A program made the translations under genes and the position numbers. 64,000 nt of DNA from Hymenobacter aerophilus DSM 13606 (GTDB lineage Bacteria; Bacteroidota; Bacteroidia; Cytophagales; Hymenobacteraceae), in the NCBI RefSeq assembly GCF_000382225.1, contig NZ_KB907809.1, positions 1-64,000 on the forward strand, written 5' to 3'. The notes below the pieces were generated by a model. It saw nothing but the letters and a program-made list of their open reading frames with translations. It did not search any database and had not been told where the DNA came from. Shown here piece by piece: positions 1 through 7,806 of this stretch (positions within the stretch are counted from its first letter, which is position 1; the number at the start of each line of letters is the position of its first letter).

Positions 1-5
1 TGATA

Positions 6-116
6 ATGGTGGCTTTAGCCCGGGTGTTCACCTCTTCCCATTCCGAACAGAGTCGTTAAGCCCCGGAGCGCCTATGGTACTGCCTTCACCGGTGGGAGAG
101 TCGGTCGCCGCCAACC
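6..116 (+). rRNA. rrf: 5S ribosomal RNA
   Basis: The stretch contains the highly conserved 5S core (CCCATTCCGAACAG, then GTTAAGCCC and GGGAGAGT) and terminal segments GGTGGC and GCCGCC that pair as helix I. The first bases of the window (TGATAA) also pair with TTATCA at 117-122, which looks like the precursor stem outside the mature RNA. This is the tail of an rRNA operon whose 16S and 23S genes lie upstream of the window. Exact ends are estimated to a few bases. Confidence 0.93.
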
Positions 117-260
117 TTATCAAGCCTGCTGCCCCGCAGCGTCCAGTGCCTTACGGCCCGGGATGCGCGGGGCAGTTCGCGTTTATAGCCCTGCCAGTCC
201 TGCCGTAGCAGTGATGCTGGGTTTTTGCCATTAGGCTATTCCTATAGGTTGATTTACAAG

Positions 261-300
261 ACTGGCTCACCTATTATATAGTAGGTGAGCCAGTCCTTTG
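261..300 (+). terminator. Hairpin closing the rRNA operon
   Basis: A near-perfect stem of about 13 bp (ACTGGCTCACCTA paired with TAGGTGAGCCAGT) with an AT-rich loop is followed by CCTTTGTT. The T-run is short, so it may be a weak intrinsic terminator. A second, GC-rich hairpin without T-run lies at 129-175 (CTGCCCCGC paired with GCGGGGCAG). Nothing else is recognised between the 5S gene and base 394. Confidence 0.55.
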
Positions 301-394
301 TTAAGGCAACTGGTGGTATGCGCAATTAACCCATGAAGTGGGATTTACTGCCGCCATTTTGTAGTTACCTTCACGGAATTACTGTTTTCTCTGC

Positions 395-2440
395 ATGGTA
401 TTTACGTATCCGTGGTTTCTGTGGGGTTTATTGGCTGTTGCTATTCCCATTGCCATTCATCTCTTTGAATTGCGTCGGCCGCAGCGGGTGCTGTTTTCCA
501 ACGTTGAGTTCATTCGGGAGGTGAAGCTGGTAACGGCTCGGCAGCGCAAACTAAAGCACTTGCTGGTGCTGGCGGCCCGGATTGGGTTGGTGGTATTTCT
601 GGTGTTGCTTTTCGCGCAACCGTTCATTCCGGCTCCCGAGCAAGTTGCTACGGGGAATGTGGTGCAGGTGGTGCTCGACGATTCGCCTAGTATGCGGCAA
701 TTGGGCGACAACGACCAGCCGGTGTTGGAACAGGCCATCGACCAGGCTGCCGACCTGCCGCTGGCTTTTCCGGCTTCGGCCCGCTTTAACCTCGCACCGG
801 GCGGGCCCGACTTGCTTGGCGTAGCGGCTTTCCGAAGCGCCGTGGAGCAAGTGCAGGTAAGCGGGCAGACCGGGGAGTTAGGTAAGGCACTGGGGCAGCG
901 TCAGCAGGGCCGGGCGGCTGGTGCAGGTCCGTTGTTTATCTTCTCCGATTTCCAGAAGAACGACTTCTCGGCCCGCAGCCTGCAGGCGCTTGATTCCAGT
1001 CAACAGGTATTTCTGGTGCCGGCTGCGGCGAAGCCTTCTGCCAACGTATTCGTCGACAGTGTATGGCTCGATGATGGTTTCGTTCGTAGTGGCGTTGACC
1101 TTACGCTGCGTATTCGGTTGAAGAATGGTGGCCAGCTACCTGCCGACAATTCGCCGGCTAAGCTCTTTGTGGGTGCGCGCCAGGCAGCGGCCTTCCAGGT
1201 TACCGTGCCGGCTCAGCAAACTATTACCACCCAGGTGCGGATGCGGCTGGACGGGGCGCAGGTGCAGCCGTGCCGGGTGGTAGTCGATGATTTTCCGGTG
1301 GACTTTGACAATACGTACTACTTTACGCTGCAGCCCGCTGCGCAAATTAGAGTGGTAGAGGCGGCGGCGAGCGAGCAGCTCGGCCGGCTGTATGGCAACG
1401 AGCCACTGTTCAGCTACCAATTCACCAACTCGCAAACCGCCGACTACCGCAAGCTGGCGGAAGGTAGCCTGCTCTTGCTGCGCGAGGCTCCTGCGCTCTC
1501 TGCCGGCCTACGCGAAAACCTGCGGCGGGCGGTGCAGCAGGGCGCCACGCTGGTGGTAGTACCGCCGGCCGCCCCGAGTAGCCGGGAGGCGTATGGGCAG
1601 CTATTCCGCGAGTTGGGGCTGGGGCCGGTGCAGTGGCAGCCGGTGGCGTCGGCCGGCCCCGTACTTCAGGAGGTAGCCCTGCCCAGCAACCGCAACCCCT
1701 TTTTCCGCGACGTGTTGGCGGGTGTCAATCCGCAGGCGGCTATGCCCAAGGCGGCGCCGGTGTTGCGCTGGGCGCGCACGGGCACCGAGGTGCTGCGCAT
1801 GCGCGATGGGGAGAGTTATCTGGCTGGTTTTCCGAGTGGAGCGGGCATGGTGTACGTTTTCTCGGCTCCTTTCAGCGCGCCGTATTCGGATTTTGCCCAG
1901 CATCCGCTGTTTGTGCCCGTGCTTTACAAGCTAGCCATGCAGAGCTACCGGCAGGAACAGCAGCCAGCCTATCGGCTCAACCAAGCGGTAGTGAATGTGC
2001 AGTTGCCTGCCCGGGAAACCGGACCGGAAACGGTGTACCGGCTGGTGCAGGATAGTCTGAGCTTTATTCCGGTGCACCGGCGGCAGGGCAACACGCTACG
2101 GCTGGAAGTGCCGCCCGGCTTGCGGCAGCCGGGCTTTTACGAATTGCAGCAGGCCGGCAAACCCGTAGCCACGCTGGCGTTCAACTTCGACAAACGCGAA
2201 TCGGAGCTGGCCAGCTATTCAGCCGCCGAGTTGCGGGGCCTCATTGGCCCGAACCGGCCTAACGTGCAGGTATACGAAACCAGCGGAAGCCAGACGGCCG
2301 CTGCTCAGTATAAGGCCACGCGGGTAGGAACGCCGCTTTGGCAGTATTGCATCTGGGGGGCGCTGGTCTGTCTGCTGTTGGAGGCGCTGTTGCTGCGCTG
2401 GCAGCGGCGACCTGCACCTGTGCCGGCTATAACGGCATAA
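395..2440 (+). CDS. BatA-domain membrane protein with vWA-like domain
   Basis: A 681-residue protein of the family with an N-terminal BatA double-transmembrane domain. Membrane segments are visible at about residues 7-24 and 54-76, separated by the typical basic stretch with RRPQRVLFSNVEF. A vWA-like domain follows with a MIDAS-type DxSxS at D95-S99 (DDSPS). The long middle part resembles the periplasmic region of such proteins, and a last membrane segment lies near residues 650-672. The ATG at 395 gives the family-typical N terminus (MVFTYPWFLWGLL). The function of stand-alone members is unknown; relatives belong to the Bat aerotolerance/MoxR systems, but no moxR or other bat gene is seen here. 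Confidence 0.9.
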   Translation: MVFTYPWFLWGLLAVAIPIAIHLFELRRPQRVLFSNVEFIREVKLVTARQRKLKHLLVLAARIGLVVFLVLLFAQPFIPAPEQVATGNVVQVVLDDSPSMRQLGDNDQPVLEQAIDQAADLPLAFPASARFNLAPGGPDLLGVAAFRSAVEQVQVSGQTGELGKALGQRQQGRAAGAGPLFIFSDFQKNDFSARSLQALDSSQQVFLVPAAAKPSANVFVDSVWLDDGFVRSGVDLTLRIRLKNGGQLPADNSPAKLFVGARQAAAFQVTVPAQQTITTQVRMRLDGAQVQPCRVVVDDFPVDFDNTYYFTLQPAAQIRVVEAAASEQLGRLYGNEPLFSYQFTNSQTADYRKLAEGSLLLLREAPALSAGLRENLRRAVQQGATLVVVPPAAPSSREAYGQLFRELGLGPVQWQPVASAGPVLQEVALPSNRNPFFRDVLAGVNPQAAMPKAAPVLRWARTGTEVLRMRDGESYLAGFPSGAGMVYVFSAPFSAPYSDFAQHPLFVPVLYKLAMQSYRQEQQPAYRLNQAVVNVQLPARETGPETVYRLVQDSLSFIPVHRRQGNTLRLEVPPGLRQPGFYELQQAGKPVATLAFNFDKRESELASYSAAELRGLIGPNRPNVQVYETSGSQTAAAQYKATRVGTPLWQYCIWGALVCLLLEALLLRWQRRPAPVPAITA

Positions 2441-2536
2441 GCCGATAGGTTCCGGTTTTGCTCAGCAGCAAGCAGGGATATGGTAAAGATTGGTTGCGGC
2501 GGCGGCTGTATCTTGCAGCTTCATTTTACTTCTGCT

Positions 2537-3067
2537 TTGCAATCTACTACTGCTTCTGTCCCGAACCCGATACTGCGCACTGCCATGCTGTGCGGGGCCA
2601 TTACCGGGGCGCTATGCTTTGCCTGGGTGCTGTTTCTGTATTTCAGCGACAACAACCCTTATGGTCCTAAACGGACACTGGCCGACTTTTTCCCGCCTTT
2701 GGCTGCCATTGCCAGCCAGGTGATGTTGCGGCGCTATTACCAGCCCGATGGACCAGGGCTCTGGAAAAGTATCGGAGTGGGGCTGCTGACAGCATTTATA
2801 GGCGCAGTGGTGTCGGCAACGGCTTTTTACCTGTTTTCGCGGCTTACAGGGCCGGAGTTGATTGAACAGCATCTGGCCGAAGTATACAAGCTGCTGGAAA
2901 GCACGAAGGCGCTATATCTGAAAGAGGCCAACGGCTTGCAGCAGTACGAAGCCACGCTACGTAACCTAGCGCGTACGCCGGCTGAATTCGCGCAGGATGA
3001 ATTTTCAAAGAAGTTGTTTTTCGGGGTGCTTATCAGCATTCCGGGTGGAGTGTTCTTGCGGAAATAA
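2537..3067 (+). CDS. DUF4199 domain membrane protein
   Basis: A small membrane protein of about 176 residues if started at the TTG at 2537 (MQSTTASVPNPIL); an upstream ATG at 2480 in frame would add 19 residues with poor resemblance to the family, and the ATG at 2585 would start just before the first membrane helix. Hydrophobic segments are seen at the N terminus (ITGALCFAWVLFLYFSD), in the middle (GVGLLTAFIGAVVSATAFYLF) and at the C terminus (FGVLISIPGGVFL), matching DUF4199 architecture. The downstream gene encodes a paralogue. Function is unknown. Confidence 0.78.
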   Translation: MQSTTASVPNPILRTAMLCGAITGALCFAWVLFLYFSDNNPYGPKRTLADFFPPLAAIASQVMLRRYYQPDGPGLWKSIGVGLLTAFIGAVVSATAFYLFSRLTGPELIEQHLAEVYKLLESTKALYLKEANGLQQYEATLRNLARTPAEFAQDEFSKKLFFGVLISIPGGVFLRK

Positions 3068-3109
3068 TATACCTTCCCGCATTCATTCACTCACTTTCCC
3101 ATTTTGCTC

Positions 3110-3643
3110 ATGGAAAACACCGCTACTCCTGCTGTAACCCCCGTTTCCGTTGGTATTCGCTACGGTCTGCTGACGGGTATCGTCACCGTTATCTACTCCC
3201 TGATCCTGAAGGCAGCCAACCTGGAGCAAATGCCCGTTATGGGCCTTTTGACGTTTGCTATCTTGATTGTAGGAATTGTGTTGGCACATAAATTCTACAA
3301 GAAGGCTTCCGGTGGTTTTATGAGCTACGGGCAGGGCCTGGGCATTGCTACTGTTGCCGGTGCCGTTATTGGTGTCCTGAGTGGCATTTTCAACTACATA
3401 TATGTCAATTTTATCGATACAGAATACGCGCAGCGGGCAGTGGCTGCAGCCCGGGCCAAGATGGAGGCCGATGGTCAACTCAGTGAAGATCAGATCGATC
3501 AGGCAATGGAATGGACGTTGAAAATGATGCCCACCGGCCCGTTAAGCATCTTCTGGGCTATTCTGGCAACGGCTTTCTTTGCCTTCCTGCTGGCCCTTGT
3601 TATATCCGCCTTCACCAAAAACAAACGTCCTGAGTTTGAGTAA
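3110..3643 (+). CDS. DUF4199 domain membrane protein (second copy)
   Basis: A 177-residue protein starting at the ATG at 3110 (MENTATPAVTP); a TTG two codons earlier is less likely. It has the DUF4199 pattern: an N-terminal helix (YGLLTGIVTVIYSLIL), a second pair of helices around residues 45-62 and 80-105, a soluble charged loop and a C-terminal helix (FWAILATAFFAFLLALVISAF). Its last codons overlap the start of the glycosyltransferase gene (TTG at 3636), so the two are probably translationally coupled. In Bacteroidetes DUF4199 genes commonly sit next to DPM1-like glycosyltransferases; the role is not known. Confidence 0.88.
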   Translation: MENTATPAVTPVSVGIRYGLLTGIVTVIYSLILKAANLEQMPVMGLLTFAILIVGIVLAHKFYKKASGGFMSYGQGLGIATVAGAVIGVLSGIFNYIYVNFIDTEYAQRAVAAARAKMEADGQLSEDQIDQAMEWTLKMMPTGPLSIFWAILATAFFAFLLALVISAFTKNKRPEFE

Positions 3644-4622
3644 GCGCCTGCCGCAGCACTTTCCGGTGGAACTGTCCATCGTGGTTCCGCTGCTCAACGA
3701 AGCCGAGTCCCTACCCGAGCTCACGCGCTGGATTCACCGCGTGCTGGCCCAGCACGGGCTGACCTACGAGGTCATTCTCATTGATGACGGCTCGACCGAC
3801 GACTCCTGGGAAGTTATTGAGGAGCTGGCCACCACGAACACGCACCTGCGCGGCATCCGCTTCAACCGCAATTACGGCAAGTCGGCGGCTCTGAACGTGG
3901 GTTTCAAGGAGACGACCGGCCGGGTGGTGTGCACCATGGACGCCGACCTGCAGGACTCGCCCGAGGAACTGCCCGAACTCTACCGCATGATTACCCAGGA
4001 CGGCCTCGATCTGGTGAGCGGCTGGAAGAAAAAACGTTTCGACCCGCTTAGCAAAACCATCCCGACCAAGCTGTTCAACGGCGTCACGCGCTGGATTTCG
4101 GGCATCAGCCTGCACGATTTCAACTGCGGGCTGAAAGCTTACGACAGCCGGGTGGTGAAAAGCATTGAGGTGTACGGCGAAATGCACCGCTACATCCCTG
4201 TTATTGCCAAATGGGCCGGTTTCCGGCGCATTGGCGAGAAGGTGGTGCAGCACCAGGAGCGCAAATACGGCACCACCAAGTTTGGGCTGGAGCGGTTCGT
4301 GTACGGCTTTCTCGATTTGATGAGCATCACGTTCGTGAGCCGGTTCCGGCGGCGGCCGATGCACTTCTTCGGGGCCATGGGTTCGGTTTCCTTCCTGCTC
4401 GGGATGCTGATTACGCTCTGGCTGGTAGTGGATAAAATCTGGTATTCGTGGCACAATGTAGCCACCCGCGCCGTCACCGACCAGCCCCTGTTCTTCCTGG
4501 CCCTGGTGGCCGTGATTGTGGGCGTACAGTTGTTTCTGGCCGGTTTCCTGGCCGAAATGGTGCAGCTCAACGGCGACAACCGCAACGACTATCTGGTAAA
4601 GGAGCGGCTGAATCTGAAGTAA
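3636..4622 (+). CDS. GT2 family glycosyltransferase, DPM1/GtrB-like, membrane-anchored
   Basis: A 328-residue GT2 enzyme. The N-terminal catalytic domain shows SIVVPLLNEAE, the nucleotide-binding DDGSTDDSW near residues 50-58 and the metal-binding DAD at 102-104 followed by LQDSPEE. Two C-terminal membrane helices are evident (FGAMGSVSFLLGMLITLWLVV and PLFFLALVAVIVGVQLFLAGF), the layout of polyprenyl-phosphate glycosyltransferases such as GtrB. It would move a sugar from a nucleotide donor to undecaprenyl phosphate at the inner membrane. The TTG at 3636 overlaps the DUF4199 stop by 8 bases and is preferred to an in-frame ATG at 3579, which lies inside that gene. The donor sugar cannot be told. 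Confidence 0.9.
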   Translation: MSKRLPQHFPVELSIVVPLLNEAESLPELTRWIHRVLAQHGLTYEVILIDDGSTDDSWEVIEELATTNTHLRGIRFNRNYGKSAALNVGFKETTGRVVCTMDADLQDSPEELPELYRMITQDGLDLVSGWKKKRFDPLSKTIPTKLFNGVTRWISGISLHDFNCGLKAYDSRVVKSIEVYGEMHRYIPVIAKWAGFRRIGEKVVQHQERKYGTTKFGLERFVYGFLDLMSITFVSRFRRRPMHFFGAMGSVSFLLGMLITLWLVVDKIWYSWHNVATRAVTDQPLFFLALVAVIVGVQLFLAGFLAEMVQLNGDNRNDYLVKERLNLK

Positions 4623-4629
4623 TTCCGCC

Positions 4630-4718
4630 TGTCATCCTGAGCGGAGCGAAGGACTTATACAGAAGCTAACATCAAACATTAGCTTCTGTATAGGTCCTTC
4701 GCTGCGCTCAGGATGACA
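4630..4718. repeat. Family A intergenic palindrome, copy 1
   Basis: A long hairpin: left arm TGTCATCCTGAGCGGAGCGA onward and right arm ending CGCTCAGGATGACA, with paired inner arms around AGAAGCTAA and TAGCTTCT. It lies between the GT2 and GT4 genes. The same palindrome recurs about nine times in this window. Confidence 0.92.
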
Positions 4719-4742
4719 ACGGCCCTACATCACCCTAACAAC

Positions 4743-5867
4743 ATGCGCGTCGTCATCATCGGGCCGGCCTACCCGCTGCGGGGCGGGCTGGCGACTTACA
4801 ACGAGCGGCTGGCCCTGGCTTTTCAGGAGGCCGGCGACGAGGTGCGGCTCGTCACGTTTTCGCTCCAGTATCCTGATTTTCTGTTTCCGGGCCAGACGCA
4901 GTTCAGTACCGGCCCCGCGCCCGAGGGCTTGCCTATTGAAGTCAGCCTGAACTCGGTGAACCCGCTGTCGTGGTGGAAAGTGGGACAGCAGCTGCGCCGC
5001 GAGAAGCCTGATTTGGTGATTTTCCGGTTCTGGCTGCCGTTTATGGGGCCGGCGCTGGGTACCGTGGCCCGCCTCGTCGCCCGCAACGGCCACACCCGCG
5101 TAGTCGCCATCACCGACAACGTAATTCCGCACGAGGCCCGCCCCGGCGACCGGCCGCTGACACGCTACTTCCTGAGCGCCTGCCACGGCTTCGTGACGAT
5201 GAGCCGGGCTGTGCTGGCCGATTTGCGCCGCCTCGGCTTCCGCCAGCCCGCCCGCTACCGCCCGCACCCGCTCTACGACAACTTTGGCCCCACCAAGCCC
5301 AAAGCCGCCGCCCTGGCCGCCCTGGGCCTCGACCCGGCGTTTGGCTACCTGCTGTTCTTCGGCTTCATCCGCGCCTACAAGGGCCTCGATATTCTGCTTG
5401 AAGCCTTTGCCGACGAGCGCCTGGCCACGCTGCCCGTGAAACTCATCATCGCCGGCGAATACTACGAGGACGCCGCGGCCTACGAAGCCCTCATCCGGCA
5501 GCATAACCTGGAAAGCCGCCTCATCCGGGCCACCGACTTCATCCCCAACGAGCAGGTGGCCGACTACTTCTGCGCCGCCGACCTGGTGGTACAGCCCTAC
5601 AAAAACGCCACCCAAAGCGGCGTTTCCCAGATTGCCTACCACTTCGGCCGCCCCATGCTGGTGACGGATGTGGGCGGCCTGGCCGAACTGATTCCGGCCG
5701 GGGAAGTCGGCTACGTGGTGCCGCCGAGCCCCCAGGCCATTGCCGACGCGCTGGTGGATTTCTATGCGCAGCAGCGGGAGGCGGAGTTTATGGCTGGAGT
5801 GGCAGCGAAGCGGCAGGAGTTTTCCTGGGAGGTGATGGTGGCGGCGCTGAAGGAGGTAGCGGGCTGA
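4743..5867 (+). CDS. GT4 family glycosyltransferase (GT-B fold)
   Basis: A 374-residue GT-B glycosyltransferase starting MRVVIIGPAYPLRGGLATYN; the glycine-rich acceptor-side loop (GGLATYN) is typical of GT4 enzymes. The C-terminal donor domain contains FGFIRAYKGLDILLEAF (residues ~208-224), the segment VVQPYKNATQSGVSQIAYHF and DVGGLAELI, corresponding to the E-x7-E-type donor site. It is a soluble or peripheral enzyme probably acting in polysaccharide, lipid or LPS assembly together with the upstream GT2. An ATG ten codons earlier (4713) lies inside the repeat arm and is rejected as the start. Confidence 0.9.
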   Translation: MRVVIIGPAYPLRGGLATYNERLALAFQEAGDEVRLVTFSLQYPDFLFPGQTQFSTGPAPEGLPIEVSLNSVNPLSWWKVGQQLRREKPDLVIFRFWLPFMGPALGTVARLVARNGHTRVVAITDNVIPHEARPGDRPLTRYFLSACHGFVTMSRAVLADLRRLGFRQPARYRPHPLYDNFGPTKPKAAALAALGLDPAFGYLLFFGFIRAYKGLDILLEAFADERLATLPVKLIIAGEYYEDAAAYEALIRQHNLESRLIRATDFIPNEQVADYFCAADLVVQPYKNATQSGVSQIAYHFGRPMLVTDVGGLAELIPAGEVGYVVPPSPQAIADALVDFYAQQREAEFMAGVAAKRQEFSWEVMVAALKEVAG

Positions 5868-5870
5868 GCG

Positions 5871-6017
5871 CCTGTCATTGCGAGGAGGCACGACGAAGCA
5901 ATTTGGGCGGGCAACGCGCCCAGCCCAATGGAGCGAAAGGCCCTTGCGCCTGTCATTGCGAGCGAAGCGAAGCAATCCGGGCAGGTAATGCGCTAAGCCC
6001 AATGCAGCGAAAAGCCT
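5871..6017. repeat. Family B repeat, two direct copies upstream of the GIY-YIG gene
   Basis: Two adjacent units of about 70-78 bp, 5871-5948 and 5949-6017, each beginning GCCTGTCATTGCGAG, passing through GAAGCAAT and ending near CCCAATGxAGCGAAA. The first carries the variant GAGGAGGCACGACGAAG, the second GAGCGAAGCGAAG. Inverted copies follow on the other side of the gene. Confidence 0.92.
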
Positions 6018-6063
6018 TGGCCCTGGGCTTTTTATAAGCCTGGTGTTCAGTATATTTTCAAGC

Positions 6064-6348
6064 ATGAAAACGTACTACGTTTACCTGCTAACGAATAAAA
6101 ACCGGACGGTGCTTTACATTGGAGTAACCAATGACCTACAGCGCCGGGTGGGGGAGCATAAAGCAGGAAGGCATCCAGGCTTTACCAAGAAGTATAATCT
6201 GCATTACCTCGTCTACTTCGAGTCGTACCCGGACATAAACGCGGCTATTGCCCGCGAAAAGCAACTTAAGGCAGGCTCCCGGCAAAAGAAAGAGGCTTTA
6301 ATCAATGCCGAAAACCCGGAATGGCTGGACTTGGCTACTGAGTTTTGA
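6064..6348 (+). CDS. Small GIY-YIG nuclease family protein
   Basis: A 94-residue single-domain protein. It starts MKTYYVYLLTNKNRT, with the GIY-YIG signature residues YVY (positions 5-7) and YIG, followed by the conserved arginine in NDLQRRVGEHK and a glutamate in AIAREKQLK. This is the stand-alone UvrC-N-terminal-like class whose biological role is generally unknown. An in-frame ATG seven codons upstream (6043) is possible but gives an atypical N terminus. The gene sits alone between two direct and three inverted copies of one ~70-bp repeat, which suggests that gene and repeats are linked. Confidence 0.9.
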   Translation: MKTYYVYLLTNKNRTVLYIGVTNDLQRRVGEHKAGRHPGFTKKYNLHYLVYFESYPDINAAIAREKQLKAGSRQKKEALINAENPEWLDLATEF

Positions 6349-6385
6349 GAAATGTGGGGCGCCGGCAAAGCCTCTGATACTGTTG

Positions 6386-6599
6386 GGCGCTGCATTGGGC
6401 TGGGCGCGTTGCCCGCACGGATTGCTTGTCGTGCCTCCTCGCAATGACAATAGGGGGCTTAGCGCTGCATTGGGCTTAGCGCACCGCCCGCACGGATTGC
6501 TTCGCTTCGCTCGCAATGACAGGCGCAAGCAAGAGCTTTTCGCTGCATTGGGCTTAGCGCATTGCTCGTACGGATTGCTTCGCTCCGCTCGCAATGACA
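6386..6599. repeat. Family B repeat, three inverted copies downstream of the GIY-YIG gene
   Basis: Three units at 6386-6449, 6462-6532 and 6535-6599, each running GCTGCATTGGGCT ... GGATTGCTT ... CTCGCAATGACA, i.e. the reverse complement of the copies at 5871-6017. The first unit has the CTTGTCGTGCCTCCTC variant that matches the outermost left copy; the other two match the second left copy. The last ends exactly at the stop codon of the GT9 gene. Confidence 0.92.
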
Positions 6600-7703
6600 C
6601 TATGCCGGCACGCTTGCCCGTACGGCCTCGAACACCTTTTCCGCCGGCAAATCTTCCATGCAACTCGTCCCCAGCCGGCAAGTACCGCGGTAGAAGCAGA
6701 CGCACTGCCGGTCGGGCTGCACGATTTGGCCGCGGCCGTAGAGGTCGAATTCGTGGGGGTTGAAGATGTTGTTCATCAGAATCGTGGGCTTGCGCAGGGC
6801 GATACTGATGTGCATGGCCATCGTTACCTGCGTCACGATACCGTCTAGTTGGTGCATCAGGTTGATGAACTGGGGCAGGGGGAAGGTGCCCAGGTAGGCG
6901 GCGCCGGTGGCGGCGTGCAGGGCGCGGTTGCGGGCGTCTTCGGCCTCGCCGCCGAGCAGCACGGGCGCGTAGCCGGCGGTTTGCAGCTTTTCGATGAGTG
7001 CAATCCATTTTTCGTCGCTCCACAGGCGCGTCGTCCACCGGTCGCCGCAGCCGGTGTTCAGGCCGATGCGGGGGCCGGCGCCGGGGGGCGGCAGCTGGCG
7101 CCAGTCGTAGCCCTGGTCCTGGTGGGTGTCGAACACGTACTCTTCGCCCCGGAAATCGAAGCCGCACAGCTCGAAAATTTCCTGCACGTAGGGCTTGGTG
7201 TTGGCCAGGCTCAGCTGGTCGAACACGCCGGTGAGGTACTTGTGGCTGGCCTGCTCGTTCACCGGCCACGCCACGCCATCGGCGGGGCGCAGGGCGTAGC
7301 CGAATTTGCGGGCGGCCTTGGTGGAGTTGAGCAGCGCGCAGGCCTCTTTCTCTTTATCGAGGTTGATGGCCACGTCGAACTCGCGCCCCTGCAGCTGCAG
7401 CGCGCTGGCAAAATCGAACTTCAGGATTTCCTCAATCTCTCCCTGCGGCAAGATCGCGGGCGTGAGCGTGAGCCAGGTGATATAGCAGCCCGGATACTCC
7501 TGCCGCAGCCGCCGCAGCAGCGGCGTCGTCCGAATCACGTCGCCGATGGCCCCGAGCTTGATGAGCAGGATGCGGCGCGTGACGGGGGCGTAAACCGGAC
7601 AGTCCGAGCACATATAGCCATGCTCCTTGTTGGGACGGCAGGGAATATCGCCCCGAAAATGGCGGCAGTCGGGGTGCACGGTGATGCCGTTGAGTTGGGA
7701 CAT
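6600..7703 (-). CDS. GT9 family glycosyltransferase (heptosyltransferase-like) with cysteine-rich ends
   Basis: A 367-residue GT-B enzyme of the GT9/ADP-heptose transferase family: the core begins RRILLIKLGAIGDVIRTTPLL near residue 43, and the second domain has GLNTGCGDRWTTRLWSDEKW and PVLLGGEAEDARN followed by a DGIVTQVTMAMHISIAL segment. Before the core there is an unusual N-terminal stretch with cysteines at 13, 22, 32 and 35 (CxxC at the end), and the C terminus has CVC, C and C within 15 residues, suggesting a bound metal or disulfides. It probably acts in LPS or other envelope glycan assembly. Substrate unknown. Confidence 0.88.
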   Translation of the reverse strand: MSQLNGITVHPDCRHFRGDIPCRPNKEHGYMCSDCPVYAPVTRRILLIKLGAIGDVIRTTPLLRRLRQEYPGCYITWLTLTPAILPQGEIEEILKFDFASALQLQGREFDVAINLDKEKEACALLNSTKAARKFGYALRPADGVAWPVNEQASHKYLTGVFDQLSLANTKPYVQEIFELCGFDFRGEEYVFDTHQDQGYDWRQLPPPGAGPRIGLNTGCGDRWTTRLWSDEKWIALIEKLQTAGYAPVLLGGEAEDARNRALHAATGAAYLGTFPLPQFINLMHQLDGIVTQVTMAMHISIALRKPTILMNNIFNPHEFDLYGRGQIVQPDRQCVCFYRGTCRLGTSCMEDLPAEKVFEAVRASVPA

Positions 7704-7806
7704 TACGGTCTGGTAATCTTGGATTCTTTGCTGGTTAAAATAGTGCGCTCCTCAACGTCTTCTCAGCGAGCTTTCGCAGGAAAAACTGCGCCATAAGCTC
7801 GGCCTG

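Noticed and set aside
4713..4742. ATG at 4713 as start of the GT4 protein
   Set aside because: This codon is part of the palindrome arm tip (GGATGACA); the same applies to upstream in-frame codons of the GNAT and hemG genes.
4725..6065. A 446-codon minus-strand open frame over the GT4 gene and repeats
   Set aside because: No domain is recognisable and it runs through repeat DNA; the + strand GT4 gene is well supported.
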